Source: Forficula auricularia
Taxonomy: Eukaryota; Arthropoda; Insecta; Dermaptera; Forficulidae
Assembly (NCBI GenBank): GCA_024734495.1
Contig: JALMQS010000225.1
Location: 17,498,573-17,562,572 of the forward strand
DNA length: 64,000 bases
Direction: 5' to 3'
Every line of letters begins with the position of its first letter. Position 1 is the first letter of the stretch. Below are positions 39,001-51,000 of the stretch, piece after piece. Below the pieces are notes generated by a model. It did not search any database, had not been told where the DNA came from, and saw only the letters and a list, made by a program, of their open reading frames with translations. The position numbers and the translations under genes were made by a program.

Positions 39001-42000
39001 AATAAAAAATACATCTTCTTTAATTTAGTCTCATAAAATTATAATTGTATGAATTATTATTTAATAATCTTTGATTTGCATTTATATAAGAAATCTGCCA
39101 TGTGTTTGAGTCACGGCACCAAAAAAAAACAATTCAATGATTATTTTTGAATTTAAATCTGCTAAACATTTTACGAAACATAAAATGTGATAGAAATAAA
39201 ATAAATTATATAATGCTGCCAGTCACAAAAGATTGGATTTAGATAAATTCGTTTTGTCGTAATAGTAAGCAGGTCACTGAACAAAAGAATATACATATAT
39301 ATGTTTATTTGCAAGCAGGGGACAACTTTAAAGTTTTAGTTAAAACCATTGGCTGATAAAAAAATACACAGTACCGAGCCTTGAAAAAGTTTTCACCTGT
39401 TTCTCTAATTTGCTCTGGAAAGAACAGGTAATATGGTCATGAAATGAAGTGGGAGGAATATAAGTATATTTTTTATGCGTAGGAGGGGTATTGATAAATA
39501 TTCGTAAACCTTTCGAATGTTGATAGGACGGCAGGTGAAGCAGGGGAGCGGATGGAGAATGAAAGACTAAGCTCACGCCTAGTCAGGTTCATTCAATTCA
39601 GTAGTGAGGTGCTTTATTAGAGGATTGGGTTGTCGTTGTTTTTGTTGTTATTTGTATTGTGTCAAGTTTAAAGTGAGAGAAAAAAGTGATTTTTTTTTGG
39701 TGACAAAAACAAAAGGAAAAAAATGAAATTGTATATAATTATATTCAATTTTGAAAAAAATAAAATGTTAAAAAACAAAAATTTCATTAAAAAGTTGTGA
39801 AGCTGGAGACCCAAGAGAGATTTTCAGTTGGAATATTTATGATGGTGTAGATTTCGCAGGAGCGTAGATTGGTACTTTACATAGAAAGGTATAGGTACTT
39901 GAAAATTTTTAAAATATTATTACGTATAAATTCATTTAAGGTAGTTCTTTCATAAATGCAAAAATTCAAGAAGTCTTCGAAACTTGGAATATAAGTCATC
40001 AAAAGCATAATAAACACAGTGTTAACAGTTGAAGACGATTTACCACACCAAAGATGAAATAATTACAATTAAAAATGAAATTTCTATGATAGATTGGGAA
40101 AGTGTGCGAAAATGATCATTATTTTATTTTTTCATTGAAGGACTTTCACCATCTTGATGAAAAACTAATATTTGTTAGAATAATATAATATATTAGGAGT
40201 AATTTAAAAAAAAATTGAAATTATTTACCTCGTAGTTTTGATAAAAAAAAACAACATATTTGGGCGATTATTTTTAGTGGAGGGGAATAATATCAATGGA
40301 TTGGAAACGATCCATTCATAGAGAAGAATATAGTAGTGTAAAAAGTACAGTCATGTTAAAAAACATAACCTAAAATTTTAGCACCGTTCATATTTATAGA
40401 GTAGTTGAGAGGCTAAAACTTTTTGTGTGGATTATCGCGAAAGAACCTCTTTAAATAAAAATAATAAGATTTAGCAGAGTTCAAAAGCTGCTTGTTGAAG
40501 TTTTGTTGGTCAAGCCAATGAAATTGAAGAATTCTTTTGAATTGGAACACGCATGGTGAAATTAGAAAAATTATTAAAATTTTCTAGTCTTATTAACACA
40601 GTAGTGAAATGACACTCATATGAACAGTATCGATTTTAACCAAAGGTTGTTGAGTAAACTCGATCTATATCTATTAACACTATTAAGAATTATAGGTTAA
40701 ACATAAAAAATTTCAACATATATTTAGCGAGGGTGGACTAAAGTGAAAGAAGACGAGTGTTATTTAATTTATAAGTGTAAATAAAAGAGTGTGTGTCTTA
40801 TGCTTGATAAATAAATATTTTAAATTACTAATAATTTAAAGGCCTAATCAAAGATCGTATTTCATGGGAGAAGGCAAAAAAGTCCCCTTTTTAAAAAATC
40901 AAAAACCCAATAGTTGTAATTTTTATAAAATTGTATTTAAAATTATATTTGCAGATTTAGCGGACAGCTTTGACATGTTCAAAAAAGTTACCGAATAATT
41001 ACTATCAAAGGGTACCCAGGTCAGGCATCAGGTTTTAAAACTTTGTCTATTAGAGACGTGTTGCCTGTATCCAAGTGGAAATTATTAGATAGTCAGACAG
41101 GGAGATACTGAAACTTAAGTTAAGAAGTTTCATTAGAACTGTATCTGTAAAAGCTTTTATTTTTATGAATAATTTTATTAAGAGTTGAAATTTTATTAAA
41201 ATCTCACATATTTATAATTTCATTATCACATTTGTTGAGTATAAATGAGAAAGAACACACAAAAGAAAAAGAGAATTCAAATAGTCCAAGAAATCCTCAC
41301 ATTCTTCTTTGGTTTCATCATTGCATTTATAGAGGCAAAAACAAAAAATGAGAGTGAACTCATAAGAGATAAAGACATTCAAATGAATCAGGTCAATGAA
41401 ATCCTCATATTTACTTTTGTTTTTCATCATCACACTTGTAGAGTCAAAATCTCTAAATGGCGGAGAATCACAAAAGAAAAAGAGAATTTAAAATGAACTG
41501 GACCAATGAATTCATCATATTTGGACGAGGAATATAGTGGAAGTTATAACCATGTCTAGAAACATAACAGCTATGCTTCTTAAAAGTATACATATAACGT
41601 TAACACTAGGGACAGACAGATGCTGGCCATTATTAATAAGTGTGAATATTTATTAACATCGAGGAGAAGAATCAATCTTTGGTTTCGTCATTTTTCTTTG
41701 GTCTCATTATCACATTTATAGAATCAGGAACGTAAAATACTAGAGAACTCACAAAAAAAATTGAAATAGATCAATGAATCCCTCATATTTATCTTTGGTT
41801 TCATTATCCCATTTGTAGAGTGTAATGAGAGAGAACCCACAAAAAAAAGGAGAATTCAAATTGAACCGGCCCAATGAAATCCTCACATTTTCTGGTTTGA
41901 TCATCGTATTTATGGAGGCAAGAACATAAAATGGAGAGAACTTACAAGAGATAAAGAGGATTCAAATTAATCAGGTCAATATATCCTCATATTTCTTTGA

Positions 42001-45000
42001 AATCATTATCATATTTGTATATTTAAAAGCTCTAAATGACAGAGAATCGCAAAAAAAGAGAATTTAAAAAGAATCGGACCAATGAATTCATCATAAATAT
42101 TTGTTCGATAGAGATAGTGGAAGTTATAACCCTGGCTAGAAACCCAACAGCTCTTAAAAGTATATGGCTTTACCAGTAGAGACTGATGCTGGCCATTTTA
42201 TATAGGTGCGAATATTTATTAACATCGAAGAGAAGAAACAATCTTTGGTTTATTCCTTAGTAGTTAAGTAGAAAATATAATAAAATAATTTAAATAATTT
42301 TCTCTTATTCTTCGCCAAATAACTGCAAGTAGTACAATAGTAAGAAACCTCATAAATCAAGCTTTTACTAGATTAATTGGAAGATAAAATGAAAACTTTT
42401 TGAAGACTCGATACTGACTCGCATTGTTTTGTAGTTTGAGCTAGAAAGCTTAAGCCTGGCAAAATAACGCAGATTATTTAATCTTATTGTTGTACCATTT
42501 GTCAGCTCAATAGTTACATTGTTCAATAGCTTCCCATTCAAGGATTCATTTTTTTTTGAACTTCTGTATTTTTTCGACATGAAGTTCAGTAAGTTTACCA
42601 ACATCTAATCAGTTTCGGAAATAGAAATTTTGCCACCAGGGTAAATTTTCCACGACCCTCATCAATCGAATTATAAAAAAAAAAAAAATACAAAAAAATA
42701 ATGCATGAACAGTTCAGATATTTTTAAATACAAAAACATAAGAAAATTGAATAATTTTGACTCAATTCAATACTCCGGTCTTTAGATATTGTAGGTTTCT
42801 ATCTGTAAAAAACTTATTCTCTCCATCTATAATTTTATTTCAATTAACATTAATAAAAGAGAAAAGAAATTCTTGCTCAATCGAATATTTTGAATGGATT
42901 TCTCTAGATAAAATTTTCCCACTATGGGAGACAAATTCATTAGATCCCTCTTTGTGTCCCATGTCCCCCCCCCCCCCTTCATGCATATATTTTATACTTT
43001 TTTATAGATTTAATGAAGGAACGTACGAGTGAGTTTACTTTCTAGCATGGCCTTTTAGAGGCAATATATTCTTCCATCCTGGTTGTGAAATGATGGCCCC
43101 CTGCCAGCGGGTCAAAAAGTTCAAGGTGCGGGCAGAGGCATCGATCCCAGTCACTCTTAGCAAATTCATAACAAACAAAAATCTGGAAAACTATTAAGTA
43201 GTTGGAAAAAAATATTTATTGAAGTGTTGTAAAATAATATTTTTGATTGTATTATCTAAATAAATAAATACAATTTGTTTAACTAGAAAGTTTTAATTAT
43301 TTTTTCTTTATCCTGCTTAAAAATGGCTGAATTGTGGAGAAAAATTATCAAGCATGATTTTTTATGAATGACTGGATTAAGATACTTAAAAGACTATACA
43401 AAAAAAAAAGGTCAGAGAAAGATCGTTCCGGTGTGAAAATGTTTGTATTTTCAAAATGGAAAACGCACACCAAATTGTGAACCACACATGAATTTTAATT
43501 TTAACAAAATCATTACTAAAATTCGCCATTACCAATTTCACAGTATCCACTGAGGAAAAAGTGATGTCACACCTCAAAATATTTGGATCTATTAATCACT
43601 AAATTAAAATAGAATCACTAAAAACAAGCAAATTAATTACATCCTTCATTAAAAAATACTAATTATTTTTTAAAATATCAATTTTTCTATGAAAAAAATT
43701 TCCATGTAGTGGGAATATAAAATAAACGAATATATATAAATATTTATACAATTTTTTTCTCGTTTAATGAGAATAGATAGATAGATATGTAATTTTACTT
43801 AAGGAAAGTGGTATAGGTTTTAGGTGAAACATAATATTAATTAATAACGTAAAGGGTGTGTAGTTTCACAGTGAATGAAATAAAACTCAAAGAGGTTTAT
43901 ACAAACTCAATATATTTCGGATTATTAGTCTATCATCAGGAGTTTACATATTACACATTCACTGTGAACTAAACACCCTTTACTTTATTAATTTAGATAT
44001 GTAATGTTTATTGTTTAATGTTTGTTGATAGGATGCGTTGGAGTTATTGTTCCATCTGGGTGTTGTTAATTCTGAATTTATCGACGAGATTCCTGAATGT
44101 AATTGCCGATACAGAAACCGAAAATCGATGCAAGCCTTTTCCAGAGGTGCCCGATAGTAGAAAGGGGCCAACCAAGAAAGTGGAGCTGAAATGCGACGGA
44201 CTTCCTAACGACAACGAGATATTACCGTCCAACACCACAGATATTATAGTGAGTGAGCTTGATTAATTATATACATCTAGGATAGGAAAGATTTTTTTAA
44301 ATTTTTTACTACTTTTTGTGTAATTTCTTTTTTTGTTTTCAGATTGTAAAAGCCTCATTAGGAGAGGTGGAAAATCTTGGATTTCTTCCCGTCAACATAA
44401 GAGCTTTACATTTTATTGAATGCAATATTACTAGTATCGAACCAGGAGTTTTCGATCGATTCAAAAATCTTGAAATATTACAATTAACTAAAAATCCTTT
44501 AAAAATATTAGAACAAAGTACATTTAGGTAAAGTATATTAAAAAGAAAATATCGATATCGATCTTTTTTTTTTTTTTTATTTATTTAATGTCACCGGGAA
44601 CAAAGCCCATTTAGACAGCACATAAGTAAAGTGTTAGTAGGGTTAGTGGGGGAGCCGAGTTTTCAGCCGGTAGAAATTTTTTATTCGTCAGCCAGGATCG
44701 AACCCCGGCCTCCCATTCCAACATCGTCATAATCGATCGATGTCGAAACGAGGCCAGAGCGTTAGCCAACTGAGCCAACCCGGCTCCCCGATATCGATCT
44801 TATAACTACGAAATTTTAAGTGAGTAAAAACTTTTGACGTGTATTTGGCATATACACATGTTGGGATTTCATTCAACTTTTTAATACTTTTAAGAGTATT
44901 GTATGTCGCGTGTGATAAATTTAAAAAATAACATCTTCATGAAGAAGAGAGCAGAATAAAGATGTGAAAATCAGAATTTATGAAAAAAGTTTCGAGGTAT

Positions 45001-48000
45001 TGCATTTCGACCATCGATATTACACTTTTGAAAATTGTGGTTTGTATGAGACATTGGGGTGTTTTAATTTAAAAAATATTGATGAAATGAGTGAAAACTT
45101 TAGATTGGGTACCTTCTCTGCAAATTTTAATAAAGTGGTAATTATTTTGCGAGCGAACGGTTTGAGCTAAAAAGTTGAAACTTCATAAAGTGCAGTTTAT
45201 TAGTACAAACTTCTGTGCCGAATTAGCTACAACTGTTTGAAAATTCTATTATATTATTTCTTATTTTCTCTATTTTTCAAAAGGAAGTTCTGAAGTTAGG
45301 AATTCAAAATCTAATCAGTTATTTGTTTTGGAAATACAAAGTTTTTGGAACCAGAACAAACATTTTACTAACTTCCATTTTTGAGTTATCGTAGATATCA
45401 GACAGAATTCATGCAGACATCAAGCTGTGATCGCCGAGCGAGTATCGAGTTTTTGTATTAATTTGTACTTTTTTTATTTTATTTAGATTTAATCCAAAGA
45501 TGCGCGAATTATATTTAAATTTTAATCAATTGGAATCAATCGATGATGCATTAAATAAACTCTCTAAATTGACAAAATTGAATCTTGAAGGAAATCAATT
45601 GAAAAGTTTACCTAAAAAATTACCAGCAACAACAACCCTTAAAGATCTTTCATTAAAGGATAATCAGATTACAACGCTGGGAAACGAATTAACATTGGTA
45701 AGAATTTTCTGAATACAATTTGAATTTGAATTTTCAATTTTGGAATGTAGGATGAGTTTAAGCTAATCAAGATTAGAGTATTAATTAAATAAAAAAAAAA
45801 TAAAAAAATAAAAAAAGGGGCGAAGTGCAAGTGGAACTCGCATACTGAGGTTCGCGTACTTTATATTTATATACAACTTTCTTGGTTATTTCTTAAAAAA
45901 AAAAAATGTGATTCCATCGCAAAACTTTACTCGTAGTCATCAATTTAGATAATTGATGTGATAGTAAGCATTTAAGAAACGTGAATATTCCTTATAGATA
46001 AAAAAACGCGATGGGATATTATCATCGGTCTGAATTGTCGTTTATATGCAGATCATGAATAACTTCAGAAATATTTTAGATAAATTCATCCAATCGAATT
46101 TTTACGTTGATTTATTTCCAAGATATTAATAAAACAAAGTAAATAAGCTGACGTGTTCTGATGTGCTCATCCACTTGACTTTACCATACAACCTGGCCAC
46201 TAAAATTATTTATAATCATGTAGGGGGGAGGGGATAGTTTTTATATTTTTATACTTCTGGGGTCCCACTGATTATGTATACAAAATTTAGTTGAGTTTGG
46301 TAAATGAGCAAGATTTTCATTTTATGACCCCCCCCCATTTTGGGCGGTTGGTTTTTGCATTTTTAGACTTCTGAGGGTCCATTGATTATGTATACAAAAT
46401 TTGGTTGAGTTTGCTCAAATGGCCTAGATTTTTAATTTTTAACCCCCCCCCCTTAATTTTGGGTTGATATGCACCAAAATCTAATCAGCTCTTAATCTCA
46501 ATGGACCAAAACTACTTGTGAAATATGGTTTCGATACCAAACTAGTTTTTGAGCTAGCTCGTCCACAAAAATTTGGTAACGCACAGACAACCAGACAGAC
46601 TAACTAACAGACATTTTGACAAAACAATTATTATCTCGAAAAATATAATTTTATCGATATTCACTTATTAGAGCTTTTTTTGTAGAGCGAAATGCCATGG
46701 TTTCGCTCAATTTTTTTAATCAAAATAGTTTCAGCCGTTTTTGAGATATTTTGAAAAAAAGAAGGAAAAAACACTTTTTTCATGCACGATTACAATACTT
46801 GACCATACCCTGTATGGCAAAGTAAAATGAAAGTAGCTACCAAGAAAGATCAACGATCCATTGAAAAATCATTTAGATATAAATAATAACAGCTACAATA
46901 ATAAAATAAACTACTGGAGATTTCACGTAATAAGGTCCCGAAGTTAGGCGAAGATACAAAGCTCTTCGGCTAGTTTATCTTCGCCTAATTTCGGGGCTAT
47001 CACTCATGGGATTTCCAGCCGTTTGTCGATCAAATACTCTAATCAAATTCGTGAAATAAAATTTTTATTATCATTAAAACTAAGGAAAAATATAAATAGC
47101 GAATGACTACTAAAATATAAATCTATAATTTTGGTATTTATCAATTTTATGATATTTTTGAATAATTATAGACATTCAATGTTTTCACAAAGAGAAACAA
47201 AGAGGTTGTCCTCTGCTTGATGCAAATAAACATATATACATATATATCAAGATGATATATCTGTATATATATTATTTATTTGTTTGAGACTATAGTTTCG
47301 AAGACTTGGTCTTCATCATCAGTCTTCAGAGTTCCTAGCCTTCCAGCAGTGACGAAAGAACACCAAGTTTTCAATATCCATATGATATTGACTCCATGAA
47401 AAACATTTATAATTGAAGAAAGACTGATGATGAAGACCAAGTCTTCGAAACTATAGTCTCAAACAAATAAATAATATATATACAGATATATCATCTTGAT
47501 ATATATGTGTATATGTTTATTTGCATCAAGCAGAGGACAACCTCTTTGTTTCTCTTTGTGAATCAACAACTCTGCTACTCTCGGCAAAACAAAAACTTTT
47601 CAATTCAATGTTTTATTTATTTATTTTTTAGTTGCAATTAAAAAAATTGGACTTGAGTGGAAATCCTTTAAATGAAATACCTGATAAAAAGACAATCGTA
47701 ATGGATAAAATGGATACACTTTCTTTGACAACAAAAGGTGTTGGCCGTTTGGCGGATGATTTTGCAAAAGAAGCGCCGTATTTGCATTACTTGAAACTAA
47801 AAGCATATGGCAATATAAAATTGGAAGTAGAAAGTTTAGAACAACTGGGAATTTTAACCAATTTTAAAATTCTGAATATAGGTAAGCAATTAAGTATACT
47901 TTAATTATAGTAGCCCTCATTAAATTAGATGCGTTGAGCCGCTCAACAAAAGACGCTGTTGCCGTTTTCAGAACGAGAGATTTTAGGTCTAGAGACGAAC

Positions 48001-51000
48001 CCTAATTTATGTAGCAACACCTTCGTGTTGATCGAGTTAAAGCTTCTATTTTGGTGATGACTACTCTAATTATTTATTATACCGTCCGATCTATAAATTA
48101 AGGCGTTCAAGTGCGAGTGGTTCTCGTTTCTTGTACAAATTAAAGTTGAGTAATTGAAGAATTATGTCAGGTAAAAAATCCTTTAAAGCGCCTTCACATT
48201 GTTATTTTTAGTGAATTAAATTTAAAAAAATACTGCTTTATTCTACTGAATGAAATTTCACAAACCAGGATAAAGAATTCAAAATAATCACCCGGTTAAA
48301 ATTTTAATACTATTTTTGATTTCGGGTAAATAAATAAAGTTTTAAGTTTGTATCTTATTTAGTCAATAATGCTGGAGCAGAGAGACAGACAGACAGTGTA
48401 ATGATACTAAAAGGGCCGATTTGGATTTGTACAGAACCCTAAAGCGGACCTGTGCGAGTTTGAGCTAGAATTCCTTAGAGGCGATGGGGCGTCAAAATAA
48501 AAATGTTTAATATTATATAAAAAGATCCATTCAATGGTATTGAAAATTTTCTTTTATTAGGACTTTCTATTTTTGACAATTGGACTATTTGCATGGCATC
48601 AAATAATTTTCAAGTTTTAGCTATACTATTTAGATGCTACAGCCCTGTAGCAAAAAGGACAAAGGGACAACAAAGTCTCACCATAAGGGTTCTATTTTTT
48701 CAATTTTTTTGGTACTAAATCCTAAAAATTATATGATCTAAGATTGGAGTAATTTTTGGAGACGAACTGATAAGTTAATTAAGTGGATATTGATGAGGCA
48801 GTTTAGAAAACAGGAAGTTGCTATTGAAGACATATGTATGGAGCATAGCCATGTACGGGTGTGAAACCTGGACAATTGGAAAAGAGGAGAGAAAGAGATT
48901 GGAGGCTTTCGAAATGTGGTGCTACAGAAGAATGATGAATATCAATTGGATGGATAAAATTACAAATGAAGAAGTTCTTAGAAGAATCGGAGAAAAAAGA
49001 ACCTTGTGGAGGAGTCTGAGGAAGAGAAGAGGTCAGATGATGGGGCACACACTGAGACATGGGGGACTGCTTAGGGATATCTTGGAGGGGAGGTGGGAAA
49101 GAAAAGGGGAAGGGAAGACCCAGATTATAATATTTCAACCAAATAATTGGGGATATGGGATGCCAGACATTTAGAGAGGTCAAACAGCTGGCGGGGGACA
49201 GAGTCGAGTGGAGACGGATTGTTGCATCAAACCAGTCTTAGGACTGTATACTCGATGATGATGATGATGATGAGGCAGTCCAAAAAAAGACATTATTACT
49301 ACATTATAATTCTGTTGAGAATGAAATACAATATATTATTGTTACTGCCACTGAAAGAGGAGACAGATGGGAATGTCGCATTGGATTTCCTTCACTGACT
49401 TTTCAAAACCCTGAAGGAGGGAATAGCCTCCGAAACGTCGGTTTTTGAATGAAAATAAAAAGATAGTATAATTTTTTTTTTTGTACTACCTCATCAATAC
49501 CCACTTAATTATATGATCTATTTTTCGGGTGGTTTAAAAATGACGAAATTTATCAGTTCATATTTGTCTAATTTGTCACATGTGTTTTTTGTTTTAGCTA
49601 ATTATAACATTTCTTCATTGAATTTCTTATTGCATCTACCAAATCTAGAAATTCTACATTTAGAAAATGTCCTCTTAACCAAAGAATTCGATACCAATTT
49701 CAAACTACCAGATGACCATAAATTAAATCTACTCACACTTGATGGAAGTAAAGAGTTAGTAGCAAATTTGTTACCAAACGAAATTTTAAAGAAGATACCA
49801 AAGTTGCAAAGTGTTTATTTACGAAATACAAATTTAAAAAAATTGAACCCGAATGATTTTCCAAATAATCATTTAAGTATTAGTATTATTAATAATAAAT
49901 TGGTGTGTGATTGTGATATGAAATGGCTCGTAAAAGGCGTGGAAAAACATGTAACATTAATCGAACAAGAAACAACGGTGTGTGAATACCCAGTGGAAGC
50001 GAACCACAAGAATCTACACAACTATTTAACCGCTCTCAATTGTTCCTCCTACCACGATTCATTCACAGATGAGACAACAAATCAACATGAACAGGAGGAT
50101 CATACGCAAGCTATGGAAAGTGATAACACCGAACATATGCCACATGAATCACATAAACCTGAAGTGAATTCCATGCATGGTAAACACGAGGAAATATTAT
50201 CCACGCTTGAAATTATCATTATTGTAATCGTAATTTTATTAATTGTTGTATTTATTATTGCAATTATTTATTATATTTTAATGAAGAAACGAATAACTCG
50301 AATGGGATTGAAACCAAAAGAGCCAACGCTCAGGGAATTACAACAGGCATCATCAGAGGACAAATTGCTTGAAAATAAAGACTACCAAACCACGAAAGAT
50401 TAAATAAAATTAAGTATTAATTTGTGCCGAGAGTATCAGTTTTAATTATTTCTAAAACTTAATTGATTGGGTGGATTATATTCTTCGAACTTCATTGGTT
50501 ATTTGTTGTTGAAATAAATTATATTAAAATGACAAAATGTTGTTATTAATGGAGTTCGAAGTTAGTACTTCCTATTATTAAAGTTCTTTGTAAATGGTTA
50601 TCTGTTACTATTAATAATCATCTAAATTGCGATTTTACATAAAAAGTCCTTTTACATAGGTAAGTACTCCCAAATAAATCGTCATGCATATAATTTTAAG
50701 GTGCCGTATTTATCTTCCGCAAGATATTTATAGAACTGGGTTAGATCCAGTCTTTCAACATTTTTAGCATATCAATCACTTTTCAACTCAACTATCGGCC
50801 ATTTCGTAATTTGATTTATTATTAATTTTTTAATGTAAAAAACAATTTTACCTCGCGGGCCGGATTAAAAAGATGCGGCAGGCTGTAGTTTGCCAACCCG
50901 TTTCATACGATTCGCCATAGAACGATTCTACCGTGTAAATCAAGGGAGCAGTGTATTTTTTAAATAAAATTAAAAAAAAAATACTCAGAGTAGCAGAATT

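Noticed and set aside
41245..41496. Lysine-rich and hydrophobic small proteins in the 41-kb region
   Set aside because: Read-throughs of the degenerate tandem array.
49513..49597. Extending LRR exon 5 upstream to the first ATG of the frame
   Set aside because: TGTTTTAG at 49590-49597 is a proper acceptor, and only splicing there joins exon 4 in phase and continues the LRR pattern.
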